A stretch of 64,000 nucleotides of DNA, taken from contig JADGHL010000011.1 in assembly GCA_019686135.1 (NCBI GenBank), positions 1 to 64,000 of the forward strand, in the 5' to 3' direction. Origin of the DNA: Myxococcaceae bacterium. Lineage in GTDB: Bacteria; Myxococcota; Myxococcia; Myxococcales; Myxococcaceae. Below, one piece after another: positions 27,963-37,369 of this stretch. The notes beneath the pieces are model-generated. The model was not told the origin of the DNA. It searched no databases and saw only the letters and a program-made list of their open reading frames with translations. Within the stretch, counting starts at the first letter, position 1; every line of letters starts with the position of its first letter. The translations under genes were made by a program, and so were the position numbers.

Positions 27963-29366
27963 ATGCGGAAGGCGAAGATCGTCTGCACGCTCGGGCCGGC
28001 GTCCGAAAAGCCGGAGGTCATCGAAGGGTTGATCCGCGCGGGGATGGACGTCGCGCGCTTCAACTTCTCGCATGGGACCCACGAGGATCACCGGCGCCGG
28101 CTGCGGGTGTTGCAGCGCGCCGCGCAGAAGGTGGGCCGGCCCGTCGCGGTGCTCCAGGACATCCAGGGGCCGAAGATCCGGCTGGGGCGATTCTTGGGCG
28201 GGCAGCTCCTGGTCGCCGCCGGGAGCACCGTGACGGTGACCACGCGCAACGTGCTCGGGCAGGGAGACATCATCCCCACCCCGGTGCGCACGCTCCCGAA
28301 GGACGTGAAGAAGGGCGATTCGATCCTCCTGGACGACGGACGCGTGCGGTTGGAGGTGATCAAGGTCGGCAAGCACGACGTCACCGCGAAGGTGCTCGTG
28401 GGCGGCCTTCTGAAGGATCACAAGGGGCTCAACCTCCCCGGCGCGGCGGTGAGCGTGCCCACCCTCACCAAGAAGGACGAAGAGGACCTCGCCTTCGGGC
28501 AGGAGCTCGGGGTGGACTACGTGGCGCTCTCCTTCGTGCGCACGGCCGACGACATCCGGCGGGCGCGGGCGCACGTGGCGCGGCGGCGGACACCGATCAT
28601 CGCCAAGATCGAAAAGCCCCAGGCGGTGGAGAACCTCGAGGAGATCGCCCACGTCGCGGACGGGGTGATGGTGGCGCGCGGCGATCTCGGCGTGGAGATG
28701 CCGCTGGAGATGCTGCCTTCGATCCAGAAGCGGATCGTCGAGACGGTGAACCGCAACGGCGGCATCGCCATCGTCGCCACCGAGATGCTGGAGAGCATGA
28801 TCGTCAACGCGCGGCCCACGCGCGCGGAGGTGACGGACGTCGCGAACGCCGTGTTGGACGGGGCGGACGCGGTGATGCTCTCGGGCGAGACGGCCAGCGG
28901 GGCGCACCCGGTGGCGGCGGCGGAGACGATGAGCCGGATCGTCGAGGAGACCGAGCGCGCGGGGAAGCTGCGCATCCGCCACACCGTCCCCTTCGAGAGC
29001 GCCCGGGACATCTCCACCGGCGTGGCGGCGGCGGCGGTGGCGGCGGCGCATCAGGTGGGCGCGGAGTTGATCGTCGCCTACACCGAGAGCGGCAACACCG
29101 CGCGGTTGATCTCCGAGTTCCGGCCGAGCGCGCCGATCCTGGGGCTGACGCCCAACGAGGAGACGCGGCGTCGGATGGCGCTGTACTGGGGCGTCCTCCC
29201 GCGGGTGGTGGGGCGGCTGCACTCCACGGACGCGATGGTCCGCCAGGTGAAACGGCTGTGCGCCGAGGAGCGGCTGTGTCCGCGTGGCGCCACGGTGGTG
29301 GTGGTGGCGGGAGTGCCGCTGAACACGCCCGGCAAGACCAACATGATGAGCGTCCACCGGATCTGA
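27963..29366 (+). CDS. pyk: Pyruvate kinase
   Basis: This 467-residue glycolytic enzyme makes ATP and pyruvate from PEP. It shows KIVCTLGPAS, ARFNFSHGTHEDH, LQDIQGPKIR, the catalytic lysine in IIAKIEKPQAVEN, MVARGDLGVEM, and VATEMLESMI followed by ARPTRAEVTDVANAVLDGAD. The C-terminal domain is complete and length is typical. Its stop overlaps the next gene by one base (TGATG), so the PilZ gene is translationally coupled. Confidence 0.97.
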   Translation: MRKAKIVCTLGPASEKPEVIEGLIRAGMDVARFNFSHGTHEDHRRRLRVLQRAAQKVGRPVAVLQDIQGPKIRLGRFLGGQLLVAAGSTVTVTTRNVLGQGDIIPTPVRTLPKDVKKGDSILLDDGRVRLEVIKVGKHDVTAKVLVGGLLKDHKGLNLPGAAVSVPTLTKKDEEDLAFGQELGVDYVALSFVRTADDIRRARAHVARRRTPIIAKIEKPQAVENLEEIAHVADGVMVARGDLGVEMPLEMLPSIQKRIVETVNRNGGIAIVATEMLESMIVNARPTRAEVTDVANAVLDGADAVMLSGETASGAHPVAAAETMSRIVEETERAGKLRIRHTVPFESARDISTGVAAAAVAAAHQVGAELIVAYTESGNTARLISEFRPSAPILGLTPNEETRRRMALYWGVLPRVVGRLHSTDAMVRQVKRLCAEERLCPRGATVVVVAGVPLNTPGKTNMMSVHRI

Positions 29367-29728
29367 TGCACCGTTCGGATCAGCGACCGCTGCGCTACCG
29401 GTGCGACCTTTTGGGACGGTTCGAGATCTCCGGTGGCCGCCTCGACGTGCGCATCCTCGATCTCTCCGAGGTGGGCGCGTTCGTGGAGACGTCGCTCGAT
29501 CTCAAGGTCGGCGATCGCGGCGTCCTCGCGCTGCCGCTGCCGGGAGGCGACCCCTGGTACGCGGAGGTCACGGTCGTGCGGTTCGGGACGGCGCAGCGGG
29601 AGCTCCGCCACGCGCGCCTGAGCCATCTTCTGGTCTCGTGCCCGGGCGTGGACGTCACCTTCGATCGCATCCCGGACGACGAGATCGAACGGCTCCGCGG
29701 GTTCCTCGAGCTGCTCGACGAACGCTGA
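29366..29728 (+). CDS. PilZ-domain protein
   Basis: This 120-residue protein consists of a single PilZ-like beta barrel. An arginine-rich start (RPLRYRCDLLGRF) corresponds to the RxxxR part of the cyclic-di-GMP motif, and DLSEVGAFVET corresponds to the (D/N)xSxxG part. Whether it binds the nucleotide is inferred. It is coupled to pyk by a TGATG overlap, an unusual partner. It ends 3 bases before the convergent 217-residue gene. Confidence 0.78.
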   Translation: MHRSDQRPLRYRCDLLGRFEISGGRLDVRILDLSEVGAFVETSLDLKVGDRGVLALPLPGGDPWYAEVTVVRFGTAQRELRHARLSHLLVSCPGVDVTFDRIPDDEIERLRGFLELLDER

Positions 29729-29731
29729 GGC

Positions 29732-30385
29732 TCAGAGCTTCTTCTGCTCGAAGTCGTAGATCTTCTCGACGGCGATCTGGCGGTAGCGATCGACCTTGAG
29801 CGCCATCCGCGAGGTCTCCCAGATGAGCTCGCGAAGATCGCGTTCGGGTTCCTTCTTCTTCCGCCGCTTCACCTCTTTGAGGATCGCCCGCGTGCTCTCC
29901 CTGGGGTGGAAGAGGAACGCGGAGGAGAACAGCAGGTGCCCCTCATGGGGGATGAGCCGCGCCTCGATGATGTCCCCCTTCTGCAGGCCCGCCACGGTGC
30001 GCCGCTCGGTGACGTCGTAGTCCTTGTTGGTGAGCAGATCCCTCAGCCGCAGTTGCCCCTTCTTGATCTTCCGGACCTCGAAGAGGCCGTGCCGCGTCTC
30101 GGTGAAGTCGCGGAAGGCCGCCGCCTCCTGCGGCGAGAACTGCGCGGCGAACCGGTGGAAGAACTCCTGCGCCGGTGTCTGCCCGGTCCCGTTCGCCGGA
30201 CGGTCGAACAGGTACCAGTCGAAGAACGACGCCATCCGCATCTCGAAGCTCTTGTCGTCCTCGTGGACCTCGCCGGTCAGCTTGAAGTACTCGGCGCGTG
30301 CGGCGAGGAGGTCCTGCTTCCGGTCGTCCGACGAGGCAAAGGCAATCAGCTTGTCGAGATACGGCTGGTAGTTCAGGGACTCCAT
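29732..30385 (-). CDS. Conserved hypothetical protein, 217 residues
   Basis: I do not recognise a family. The protein is soluble and charged. The N-terminus contains FDWYLFDRP followed by TPAQEFFHRF, the middle has HGLFEVRKIKKGQLRLRDLL, LQKGDIIEARLIPHEGHLLF looks like a small beta barrel, and a basic helix (VKRRKKKEPERDLREL) precedes the C-terminus. No signal or membrane segment is seen. It starts 15 bases after carA on the same strand and is probably the last gene of the lepA-pyr-car run. Confidence 0.65.
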   Translation of the reverse strand: MESLNYQPYLDKLIAFASSDDRKQDLLAARAEYFKLTGEVHEDDKSFEMRMASFFDWYLFDRPANGTGQTPAQEFFHRFAAQFSPQEAAAFRDFTETRHGLFEVRKIKKGQLRLRDLLTNKDYDVTERRTVAGLQKGDIIEARLIPHEGHLLFSSAFLFHPRESTRAILKEVKRRKKKEPERDLRELIWETSRMALKVDRYRQIAVEKIYDFEQKKL

Positions 30386-30400
30386 GGAGCGCGCCGGATA

Positions 30401-31516
30401 CTACCGCGACATCAACAGGGCGAAGCGACGGAAGAGATAGCGTGCGTCGTGCGGTCCGGGCGAAGACTCGGGGTGGTATTGCACGCTGAACGCGCGCGCG
30501 TCCGGCACCGCCAGGCCCTCCACCGTTCCGTCGTTCAGGTTGATGTGGGTCACCTTCGCCTTCCCTTCCAGGGACTTCGCGTCCACGGCGAAGCCGTGGT
30601 TGTGGGAGGTGATCTCCACCTTGCCGGTGGAGAGATCCTTCACCGGCTGGTTCGCCCCGCGGTGTCCGAACTTCATCTTGTAGGTCCGTCCGCCCACCGC
30701 GCGCGCCAGGATCTGGTGCCCGAGGCAGATCCCGAAGATGGGCAATTTGCCCAACAGCCCCGCCACGGTCCGGTCCGCCCCCGCCACCGCCGCCGGATCG
30801 CCGGGCCCGTTGGTGAGGAACACGCCGTCCGGCTTCATCGCCAGGATCTGCTCTGCGCTGGTGGAGGACGGGACCACCGTCACCACGCAGCCCTCGTCCA
30901 CGAGGTACGAGAGCATCGACTTCTTGAGGCCGTAGTCGATCGCCACCACCCGGAAGCGCGGCTCCGGCACCGTGCGGGCGCGCGGATCGCGGAGGAAGTT
31001 GGGCGTGGGCGTCCGCCACTCGTAGGGCGTCTTCGTGGAGATGGGCGTGGCAAGGTCCAGCCCCTCCATTCCGTGCGCCGCCCGCGCCTTCTCCACCAGC
31101 GCCTGCGCCGAGGCTCCGGAGGTGGAGACGACGCCCATCTGGGCCCCGTGCGTGCGCAGGTGCCGGACCAGCTTGCGCGTGTCCACGCCGGCGATCCCAC
31201 CGATCCCGTGGCGTGCCAGGTACGCGGACAGCGTCTCCTGCGCCCGCCAGTTGGACGGTTCGGAGAAGTTGCGCACCACCATGCCCACCGCGTGCGGCTT
31301 GTGCGACTCCTCGTCCTCCGGGTTGGCGCCCACGTTCCCCATCTCGGGGTACGCCATGGTGACGATCTGCCCGACGTAGGAGGGGTCGGTGAGGATCTCC
31401 TGGTAGCCGAACATGGAGGTGTTGAAGACCACCTCGCCGACGGTGTCGGTGACGGCGCCGAAGGACGTCCCCTCGAAGACCGTGCCGTCCGCCAGCGCGA
31501 GCATCGCGCGCTTCAT
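30401..31516 (-). CDS. carA: Carbamoyl-phosphate synthase small subunit
   Basis: This 371-residue subunit hydrolyses glutamine and passes ammonia to CarB. The N-terminal CPSase small-chain domain has LADGTVFEGTSFGA and FNTSMFGYQEILTDPSY. The C-terminal class I amidotransferase domain has the nucleophile in FGICLGHQ and the His/Glu pair in QYHPESSPG. The ATG at 31516 overlaps the pyrC stop (ATGA). carB is not adjacent and not in the window, so the large subunit must be encoded elsewhere. Confidence 0.96.
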   Translation of the reverse strand: MKRAMLALADGTVFEGTSFGAVTDTVGEVVFNTSMFGYQEILTDPSYVGQIVTMAYPEMGNVGANPEDEESHKPHAVGMVVRNFSEPSNWRAQETLSAYLARHGIGGIAGVDTRKLVRHLRTHGAQMGVVSTSGASAQALVEKARAAHGMEGLDLATPISTKTPYEWRTPTPNFLRDPRARTVPEPRFRVVAIDYGLKKSMLSYLVDEGCVVTVVPSSTSAEQILAMKPDGVFLTNGPGDPAAVAGADRTVAGLLGKLPIFGICLGHQILARAVGGRTYKMKFGHRGANQPVKDLSTGKVEITSHNHGFAVDAKSLEGKAKVTHINLNDGTVEGLAVPDARAFSVQYHPESSPGPHDARYLFRRFALLMSR

Positions 31517-32820
31517 CCGTTCTCCTTCACGTCGCCGTTCTCGAACACCACCCGGCCGCCCACCACCGTCACCTGCACCCTGCCCTTCACCCGGCGGCCG
31601 TCGAACGGCGAGTTGCGGCCCTTCGAATAGAACCGCGATGCGTCGATCGTCCACTCCTCGTTCGGGTCCACGATCGTCACGTCCGCAGGCCTTCCGGCCG
31701 ACAGCTCGCCACCCGGAAGGCCGAGCACCCGCGCGGGCCCCACCGTCAAAAGCTCCACCGCACGCCGGACGCTCAGCCGCCCGGCGTGCACCAGCTCCAG
31801 CGTCAACGGCAGCGCCGTCTCCAGGCCGACGATCCCGTTCGCCGAACAGTCGAACTCGCAGGCCTTGTCCGCCACGCTGTGGGGCGCGTGATCGGTGGCG
31901 ATGGCGTCGATGGTGCCGTCCGCCAGCCCTTCGCAGAGCGCCTCCACGTCCTCTCTCGCGCGGAGCGGCGGGTTCATCCGCGCGTGGGTGTTCCAGCCCT
32001 CCACCGCTTCGTCGGTGAGGGTGAAGTGGTGCGGGGCCGCTTCCGCGGTCACCCGGAGCCCGCGCCGCTTCGCGTCGCGGATCAGCCGCACGCTCGCGGC
32101 GCAGGAGACGTGCGCGAAGTGCACCCGCCCGCCGGTGTCCTCCGCCAGCACGAGGTCGCGAGCCACCATGGCCACCTCGGCCGAAGCGGGGATGGGCAAC
32201 AGCCCCAGCCGCGCCGCCACCGGCCCCTCGTTCATCCAGCCGCCCGCAGACAGCTCCATGTCCTCTTCGTGGACCATCAAGGGCAGCCCCAACGGCAGCG
32301 CCCACTGCAGCGCCCGCCGCATCAGCGCCGAGCTCATCACCGGCCGCCCGTCGTCCGTGAGGCAGACGCAGCCCGCATCGCGCAGCTCGGCCATGTCGGT
32401 GAGCTGTTCGCCCTTCTGCCCGCGGGTGATCGCCCCGGAGGGATAGACGCGGCACAGCTTCGCCTCCCGTCCGCGTTCGGCCACGAACTTCACCAGAAGC
32501 CCGGTGTCGATCGGCGGGACGGTGTTGGGCATCGCCACGATCGACGTGAAGCCGCCTGCCACCGCGGACCGGCAGCCGGTGGCGATCGTCTCCTTCCCCT
32601 CCTGCCCCGGCTCCCGGAGGTGGACGTGGAGATCGATGAACCCCGGGAGCACCCACTTCCCAGCCGCGGCGATCACCCGCGCCCCGGGGGGCGGGACGAT
32701 CGGCCCCTCGGAGGCGAGCTCCACCACGCCGTCGCGCAGAAGCAGGTGGCGCACGCCGTCGATCCCGTTCGCCGGGTCGATCAACCGGCCGCCTTCGATC
32801 ACCAGAGCCTGCACGCTCAC
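31513..32820 (-). CDS. pyrC: Dihydroorotase
   Basis: This 435-residue amidohydrolase closes carbamoyl-aspartate to dihydroorotate. It has the metal motif DLHVHLREPGQEGKET, GGFTSIVAMPNT, FAHVSCAASV, EAAPHHFTLTD, NPPLRARED and DAIATDHAPHS. The N- and C-terminal beta parts of the barrel family are present. GTG 32820 was chosen because it overlaps the pyrB stop (GTGA); a GTG three codons earlier would also work. Confidence 0.95.
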   Translation of the reverse strand: MSVQALVIEGGRLIDPANGIDGVRHLLLRDGVVELASEGPIVPPPGARVIAAAGKWVLPGFIDLHVHLREPGQEGKETIATGCRSAVAGGFTSIVAMPNTVPPIDTGLLVKFVAERGREAKLCRVYPSGAITRGQKGEQLTDMAELRDAGCVCLTDDGRPVMSSALMRRALQWALPLGLPLMVHEEDMELSAGGWMNEGPVAARLGLLPIPASAEVAMVARDLVLAEDTGGRVHFAHVSCAASVRLIRDAKRRGLRVTAEAAPHHFTLTDEAVEGWNTHARMNPPLRAREDVEALCEGLADGTIDAIATDHAPHSVADKACEFDCSANGIVGLETALPLTLELVHAGRLSVRRAVELLTVGPARVLGLPGGELSAGRPADVTIVDPNEEWTIDASRFYSKGRNSPFDGRRVKGRVQVTVVGGRVVFENGDVKENG

Positions 32821-33725
32821 GCGGCGCACCTCTCGAGGATGGCCCGGCGGACGAACACCCCGTTCTGCACCTGGTCCAGGATCGCGCTCTGCAGGCCGTC
32901 CGCCACGTCGTTGGCGATCTCCACGCCGCGGTTCATCGGCCCGGGGTGCAGGATGACGGCGTGCTTTTGCAGCCGGGCGGCGCGATGGGCGTTGAGGCCG
33001 TACAGCCGGGCGTACTCCCGCGGGCTCGGGAACAGGCCGGCCTGCTGCCGCTCGAGCTGGATGCGCAGCATCATCACCGCGTCGGCGTCCGGGAGCAGCG
33101 CGTCGAGATCGTGCGCGACCTCGGCGCCGAGCGCTTCGATCCCCCGGGGCATCATGGTCAAAGGTCCGCAGAGGACCACCTGCGCGCCGAGCAGCCGCAG
33201 ACAGTGCGCGTTCGACCGCGCCACCCGGCTGTGGAGGATGTCGCCGACGATGACCACCCGCTTCCCTTCCAGCGTCCCCAGCTTCTCGCGCAGCGTGAAG
33301 GCGTCCAGAAGCGCCTGCGAAGGGTGCTCGTGGGTGCCGTCGCCGGCGTTCACCACCGACGCGCGGACGTGCCGGGAGACGAGCGCCGCCGCCCCGGAAG
33401 ACGAGTGGCGGATCACCATCACGGACGGCCCCATCGCGTCGATGTTGCGGACGGTGTCGAGCAGCGTCTCGCCCTTGGCCATCGACGAGCCTCTGGCGGT
33501 CCAGTTGAGGACGTCCGCGCCCAGAGAGCGCGCGGCGATCTCGAACGACGACCGGGTCCGGGTGGAGTCCTCGAAGAAGAGGTTGGCGACGACGCGACGC
33601 CGAAGCGGCTGAAGGGTCCGCCCCTCGAGGTGGGCGCGCTTGTGCGCTTCGGCCAGCTCCAGGAAGGACTCCACGTCCGCCCGGTCAAGGCCGCGGATCT
33701 GCAGCAGATGGCGACCGGCGCTCAT
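32817..33725 (-). CDS. pyrB: Aspartate carbamoyltransferase catalytic subunit
   Basis: This 302-residue transferase makes carbamoyl-aspartate. The carbamoyl-phosphate site is FFEDSTRTRSSFE, followed by SSMAKGETLLDT with the active-site Ser/Lys loop, VIRHSSSGAA, NAGDGTHEHPSQALLD, and the aspartate-binding MMLRIQLERQ and LHPGPMNRGVEI. No regulatory pyrI is adjacent. The ATG at 33725 overlaps the stop of the upstream membrane-protein gene (ATGA), tying pyrimidine genes to the lepA-lepB run. Confidence 0.96.
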   Translation of the reverse strand: MSAGRHLLQIRGLDRADVESFLELAEAHKRAHLEGRTLQPLRRRVVANLFFEDSTRTRSSFEIAARSLGADVLNWTARGSSMAKGETLLDTVRNIDAMGPSVMVIRHSSSGAAALVSRHVRASVVNAGDGTHEHPSQALLDAFTLREKLGTLEGKRVVIVGDILHSRVARSNAHCLRLLGAQVVLCGPLTMMPRGIEALGAEVAHDLDALLPDADAVMMLRIQLERQQAGLFPSPREYARLYGLNAHRAARLQKHAVILHPGPMNRGVEIANDVADGLQSAILDQVQNGVFVRRAILERCAA

Positions 33726-34162
33726 TTCCGGATCGGCCCGTCCTTCTGGGTCTCGAAGTTCAAGATGACGCGGTACGCGGTGGGCCTGAGGACCACCACC
33801 CGCCGGTACGGCACCCGGATGGTGATGTGGTCCACGACCGTATTGCGGTCGATCACGATGTCGTCATTGGTCAACCCCAGCCCGCCCACCACGCGGTCCT
33901 CGCCGGTCACCGGGTCGGTCTCGAAGTGCCACCCCACGCTCCGCTTGTTGAGCTTGGCCAGAATGCTCGCGCGGAGGATGTCGTCGCTGAGGTTGGAGTT
34001 GTTGATGGCCTCGGCCAACGCGTCCCTCACGTCGAAGTCGTCGGCGTAGACCGGCACGAACATCCACAGGCAGTAGACGACAACGGAAAGGATCAGGATC
34101 CAGAAGACGGTGCCGAGGCTGACCTTTCCGCGGGCGTTCAAGGCGGAGGCTCGATAGCACAT
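33722..34162 (-). CDS. DUF4845-like single-pass membrane protein
   Basis: This 146-residue protein has one membrane helix (about residues 14-35) in the context GKVSLGTVFWILI...VPVYADDFDVRDAL. This matches the pattern GxSL-helix-LVPVYxxxFxVxxAL of DUF4845 proteins. The rest is a small outward-facing domain. In proteobacteria DUF4845 genes often follow lepB, as here (28 bases after lepB), which supports the call. Function is unknown. Its stop overlaps the pyrB start. Confidence 0.7.
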   Translation of the reverse strand: MCYRASALNARGKVSLGTVFWILILSVVVYCLWMFVPVYADDFDVRDALAEAINNSNLSDDILRASILAKLNKRSVGWHFETDPVTGEDRVVGGLGLTNDDIVIDRNTVVDHITIRVPYRRVVVLRPTAYRVILNFETQKDGPIRK

Positions 34163-34190
34163 CCGGTCGAGCGCGGACCACCATTCACGG

Positions 34191-35456
34191 TCAGCGAACC
34201 GGGAGGAACAGGCGATCGGTGCGCAGCCCGGTGCCGCCGGTCAGCCCGCTGCCCAGCCCGTCGTGGCCGAGGGCCAGCCAGATCACCATCGCTTTGCCCT
34301 TGATGTTCCCGTAGGGGACGAACGCCACGCCCGGGCGGACCCCGAAGCCGAAGCGGCTGTCCGCCGAGTTGTCGCGGTTGTCGCCCATCACGAACACGTG
34401 CCCTTCGGGCACCTTGAACGGCCCCGCACCGTCGCGCCGCGGGCCGCTCAGCGCCTCCCCGGCGAGGTGCACGTGCCCATCCAGGTTCTCGCGGTACAGG
34501 GCGATCTCGTTGGAGATCCAGTGCGTGTTGCCCCGCATGTCCTCCGGCGCGTCCCAGTAGACGTAGTCCGCCTGGACCAGCTCGCGCGGCTGCGCCACGC
34601 CGTTGATGTAGACGACCCCGTCCCGAAGCTCGACCGTGTCGCCCGGCACGCCGATGACGCGCTTGATGAAGTCCCTCGACTCGTCGAGCGGGTTGTTGAA
34701 GACGATCACGTCCCCGCGTTCGGGCCGGCGGACGATGACGAACGGCACCTCGTTGATGAAGGGGATCCGCACCCCGTAGATGAACTTGTTGACGAAGATC
34801 TGATCGCCGATCTGCAGGGTCGGGATCATCGACCCCGACGGGATTCGGAACGGTTCGATAAAGATGGTGCGGATGACCATCGCGATGGCGAACGCCTTCA
34901 CGAAGCCCATCCCGAAGTCGAAGATCGACTGCTTGCGCCACGCGGCGAGGTGCTTGTCGGCGGCCGCCTCCGCGGCCTTGAGCTCTTCCTCCAGCCGCGC
35001 GTCCCTCGTGGCCAGCGCCCCGGCGAGCGTCACCGCGTGCTCGAGCAGATCGTCGTTCGGGCGGCCGGTCACCTTGTCGCGGTGCTTGTCCACCAGATCC
35101 GAAATCTCGCCCAGAAACTCGAAGGTCTGATGTCGCAGCTTGCGCAGGCGCGCGAACGGCCGCATCGCGGTGCGGGCCACCGCCAGGGCGACGAACGCAA
35201 TCAGCATCAACAGCCCGAAGCCCTTGAGCGCCGGCCGGGCCCAGGCCGCGCTCGGGGTGTGGAGCTCGACGATGAAGAGGTAGAGGACGAACACCCCGCC
35301 GAAGAGCGTGACCGGGGCCCACAGCGAGGTAAGCCGGTTCTCCCAATGCACCCGCCTGAGCTTCGCGCGGAGCTCCGGGCTCAGCCGCGCGGCGATCGCA
35401 TCGTCGAAGCGGTCCTTCTTCTTCGGCTTCGGAGCGCTCGAGTTTCCGTCCGCCAC
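34191..35456 (-). CDS. lepB: Signal peptidase I with long N-terminal extension
   Basis: This 421-residue protein cleaves signal peptides at the outer face of the inner membrane. The catalytic Ser209 is in FRIPSGSMIPTLQIGD and the general base Lys265 in DFIKRVIGVPGD; GHVFVMGDNRDNSADSR is the late conserved box. Before the peptidase domain lie two hydrophobic helices (about 47-64 and 79-95), then a charged helical stretch of about 80 residues, and a third helix at 182-200. Many homologues are 250-325 residues, so this extension is large. GTG 35456 overlaps the lepA stop (TAGTG) after a GGAGG site. Confidence 0.93.
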   Translation of the reverse strand: MADGNSSAPKPKKKDRFDDAIAARLSPELRAKLRRVHWENRLTSLWAPVTLFGGVFVLYLFIVELHTPSAAWARPALKGFGLLMLIAFVALAVARTAMRPFARLRKLRHQTFEFLGEISDLVDKHRDKVTGRPNDDLLEHAVTLAGALATRDARLEEELKAAEAAADKHLAAWRKQSIFDFGMGFVKAFAIAMVIRTIFIEPFRIPSGSMIPTLQIGDQIFVNKFIYGVRIPFINEVPFVIVRRPERGDVIVFNNPLDESRDFIKRVIGVPGDTVELRDGVVYINGVAQPRELVQADYVYWDAPEDMRGNTHWISNEIALYRENLDGHVHLAGEALSGPRRDGAGPFKVPEGHVFVMGDNRDNSADSRFGFGVRPGVAFVPYGNIKGKAMVIWLALGHDGLGSGLTGGTGLRTDRLFLPVR

Positions 35457-37267
35457 TACTCCTCCGACTTGAGGACCGCGAGGAACGCTTCCTGGGGGAT
35501 CTCCACCACGCCCACCTGTTTCATGCGCTTCTTCCCCTCTTTCTGCTTCTCGAGGAGCTTGCGCTTGCGGGAGATATCGCCGCCGTAGCACTTGGCGAGC
35601 ACGTTCTTGCGCATCGCCGACACCGTCTCGCGGGAGATCACCCGGCTGCCGATGGCCGCCTGGATCGCGACCTCGAACATCTGCCGGGGGATCACCTCCT
35701 TGAGCTTGGCGCAGATCTCCCGGCCCCGCTGGTACGCGCGGTCGCGGTGGACGATCACGCTGAGCGCGTCGACCACGTCGCCGTTGATGAGGATGTCCAG
35801 CTTCACCAGGTCGGATGGGACGAAGCCGGCGAGCTCATAATCCATCGATGCGTAGCCGCGGCTGACGCTCTTGAGCTTGTCGAAGAAGTCGAACACGACC
35901 TCGGCCAACGGGAGGTCGTAGGTCACCTGCACGCGCTTGCCGGAGGTGCCCAGGTACCGGATGTCCTTCTGCACCCCGCGCCGGTCCTGGCAGAGCTTGA
36001 GGATGGCGCCGAGGTGATCGTTCGGCACGTGGATGTGGCAGGTGAGGAACGGCTCCTCCATGTGCTCGATGTTCTGGGTGGGAGGGAGCTTGGCCGGGTT
36101 GTCCACGACGATGACGTTGCCGGCGTTGTCGAAGACCCTGTAGACCACGCTCGGGGCGGTGGTGATGAGCGACAGCCCGTACTCGCGCTCCAGCCGCTCC
36201 TGGACGATCTCCATGTGGAGCAACCCGAGATATCCGCAGCGGAACCCGAACCCCAGCGCGGTGGAGGTCTCCGGCTCGAAGGTGAAGGCGGAGTCGTTCA
36301 GGTTGAGCTTGTGCAGCGCATCGCGCAGGTCCTCGTAGTCCGCCGAGTCGATCGGGAACACGCCCGAAAAAACCATCGGCTTGACTTCCTTGAACCCGGG
36401 GAACGGCGTGGCGGTGGGACGCAGCTCCTCGGTGACGGTGTCGCCCACTTTCGCGTCCGCCAGCTCCTTGACGTTGGCGATGAGCACGCCCACTTCCCCG
36501 GCGATGAGCTGCGGCACCGGGCGCGCCTTCGGAGAGAAGACGCCGAGCTCCTGGACCTCAAACTTCTTCTTGTTGCTGAACAGCATGATCTTCTGCTTCA
36601 GCGACAAGGTGCCCTGCAGCACCCGCACCAGCATGACCACGCCGCGGTAGTTGTCGTACCAGCTGTCGAAGACCAGCGCCTCCAGCGGCGCGGTGGGATC
36701 GCCCTTCGGCGGCGGGATGCGCTGCACCACCGCCTCGAGGATGTCTTCGATCCCGATGCCCTCCTTGGCGGAGGCCGGCACCGCGCCCGACGCGTCGATG
36801 CCGATCACGTCTTCGATCTCCGCGCGCACGCCGTCCGGGTTGGCGCTGGGGAGATCGATCTTGTTGATGACCGGTATGATCTCCAGGTTGTGGTCGATGG
36901 CCATGTAGACGTTGGCCAGCGTCTGCGCCTCCACCCCCTGGGTGGCGTCGACGACCAAAAGCGCCCCTTCGCACGCGGCGAGCGAGCGGGAGACCTCGTA
37001 GGCGAAGTCGACGTGTCCCGGCGTGTCGATCAGGTTGAGGACGTAATTCTTCCCGTCCTTCGCCTTGTAGTTCATCCGGACCGACTGGGCCTTGATGGTG
37101 ATCCCGCGTTCGCGCTCCAGCTCCATGTTGTCGAGGAACTGGTCCTGCGCCTCGCGGGCAGAGACCGTGCCGGTGAACTCGAGCAGACGATCCGCCAGCG
37201 TCGACTTTCCGTGGTCGATGTGGGCGATGATGCTGAAGTTTCGGATGTGGGAATTTTCGGCGGCCAT
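35456..37267 (-). CDS. lepA: Elongation factor 4
   Basis: This 603-residue translational GTPase back-translocates or rescues stalled ribosomes. G motifs are [26 protein letters not shown] and NKIDLP. The EF-G-like domains and the LepA-specific C-terminal part with [25 protein letters not shown] are complete. The gene leads into lepB with a one-base overlap, a pairing common in proteobacteria. It starts 102 bases downstream of the TolC-like gene and may have its own promoter there. Confidence 0.97.
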   Translation of the reverse strand: MAAENSHIRNFSIIAHIDHGKSTLADRLLEFTGTVSAREAQDQFLDNMELERERGITIKAQSVRMNYKAKDGKNYVLNLIDTPGHVDFAYEVSRSLAACEGALLVVDATQGVEAQTLANVYMAIDHNLEIIPVINKIDLPSANPDGVRAEIEDVIGIDASGAVPASAKEGIGIEDILEAVVQRIPPPKGDPTAPLEALVFDSWYDNYRGVVMLVRVLQGTLSLKQKIMLFSNKKKFEVQELGVFSPKARPVPQLIAGEVGVLIANVKELADAKVGDTVTEELRPTATPFPGFKEVKPMVFSGVFPIDSADYEDLRDALHKLNLNDSAFTFEPETSTALGFGFRCGYLGLLHMEIVQERLEREYGLSLITTAPSVVYRVFDNAGNVIVVDNPAKLPPTQNIEHMEEPFLTCHIHVPNDHLGAILKLCQDRRGVQKDIRYLGTSGKRVQVTYDLPLAEVVFDFFDKLKSVSRGYASMDYELAGFVPSDLVKLDILINGDVVDALSVIVHRDRAYQRGREICAKLKEVIPRQMFEVAIQAAIGSRVISRETVSAMRKNVLAKCYGGDISRKRKLLEKQKEGKKRMKQVGVVEIPQEAFLAVLKSEE

Positions 37268-37369
37268 GCCTTTGGGGGCGCACTAACACAACGGCGACGC
37301 CATTCCAGCGGCGTCGTTGCATTCACGTGACAACGCCCGTCGCGCCCCGGAAAGTTCGCCGCCGATGCC

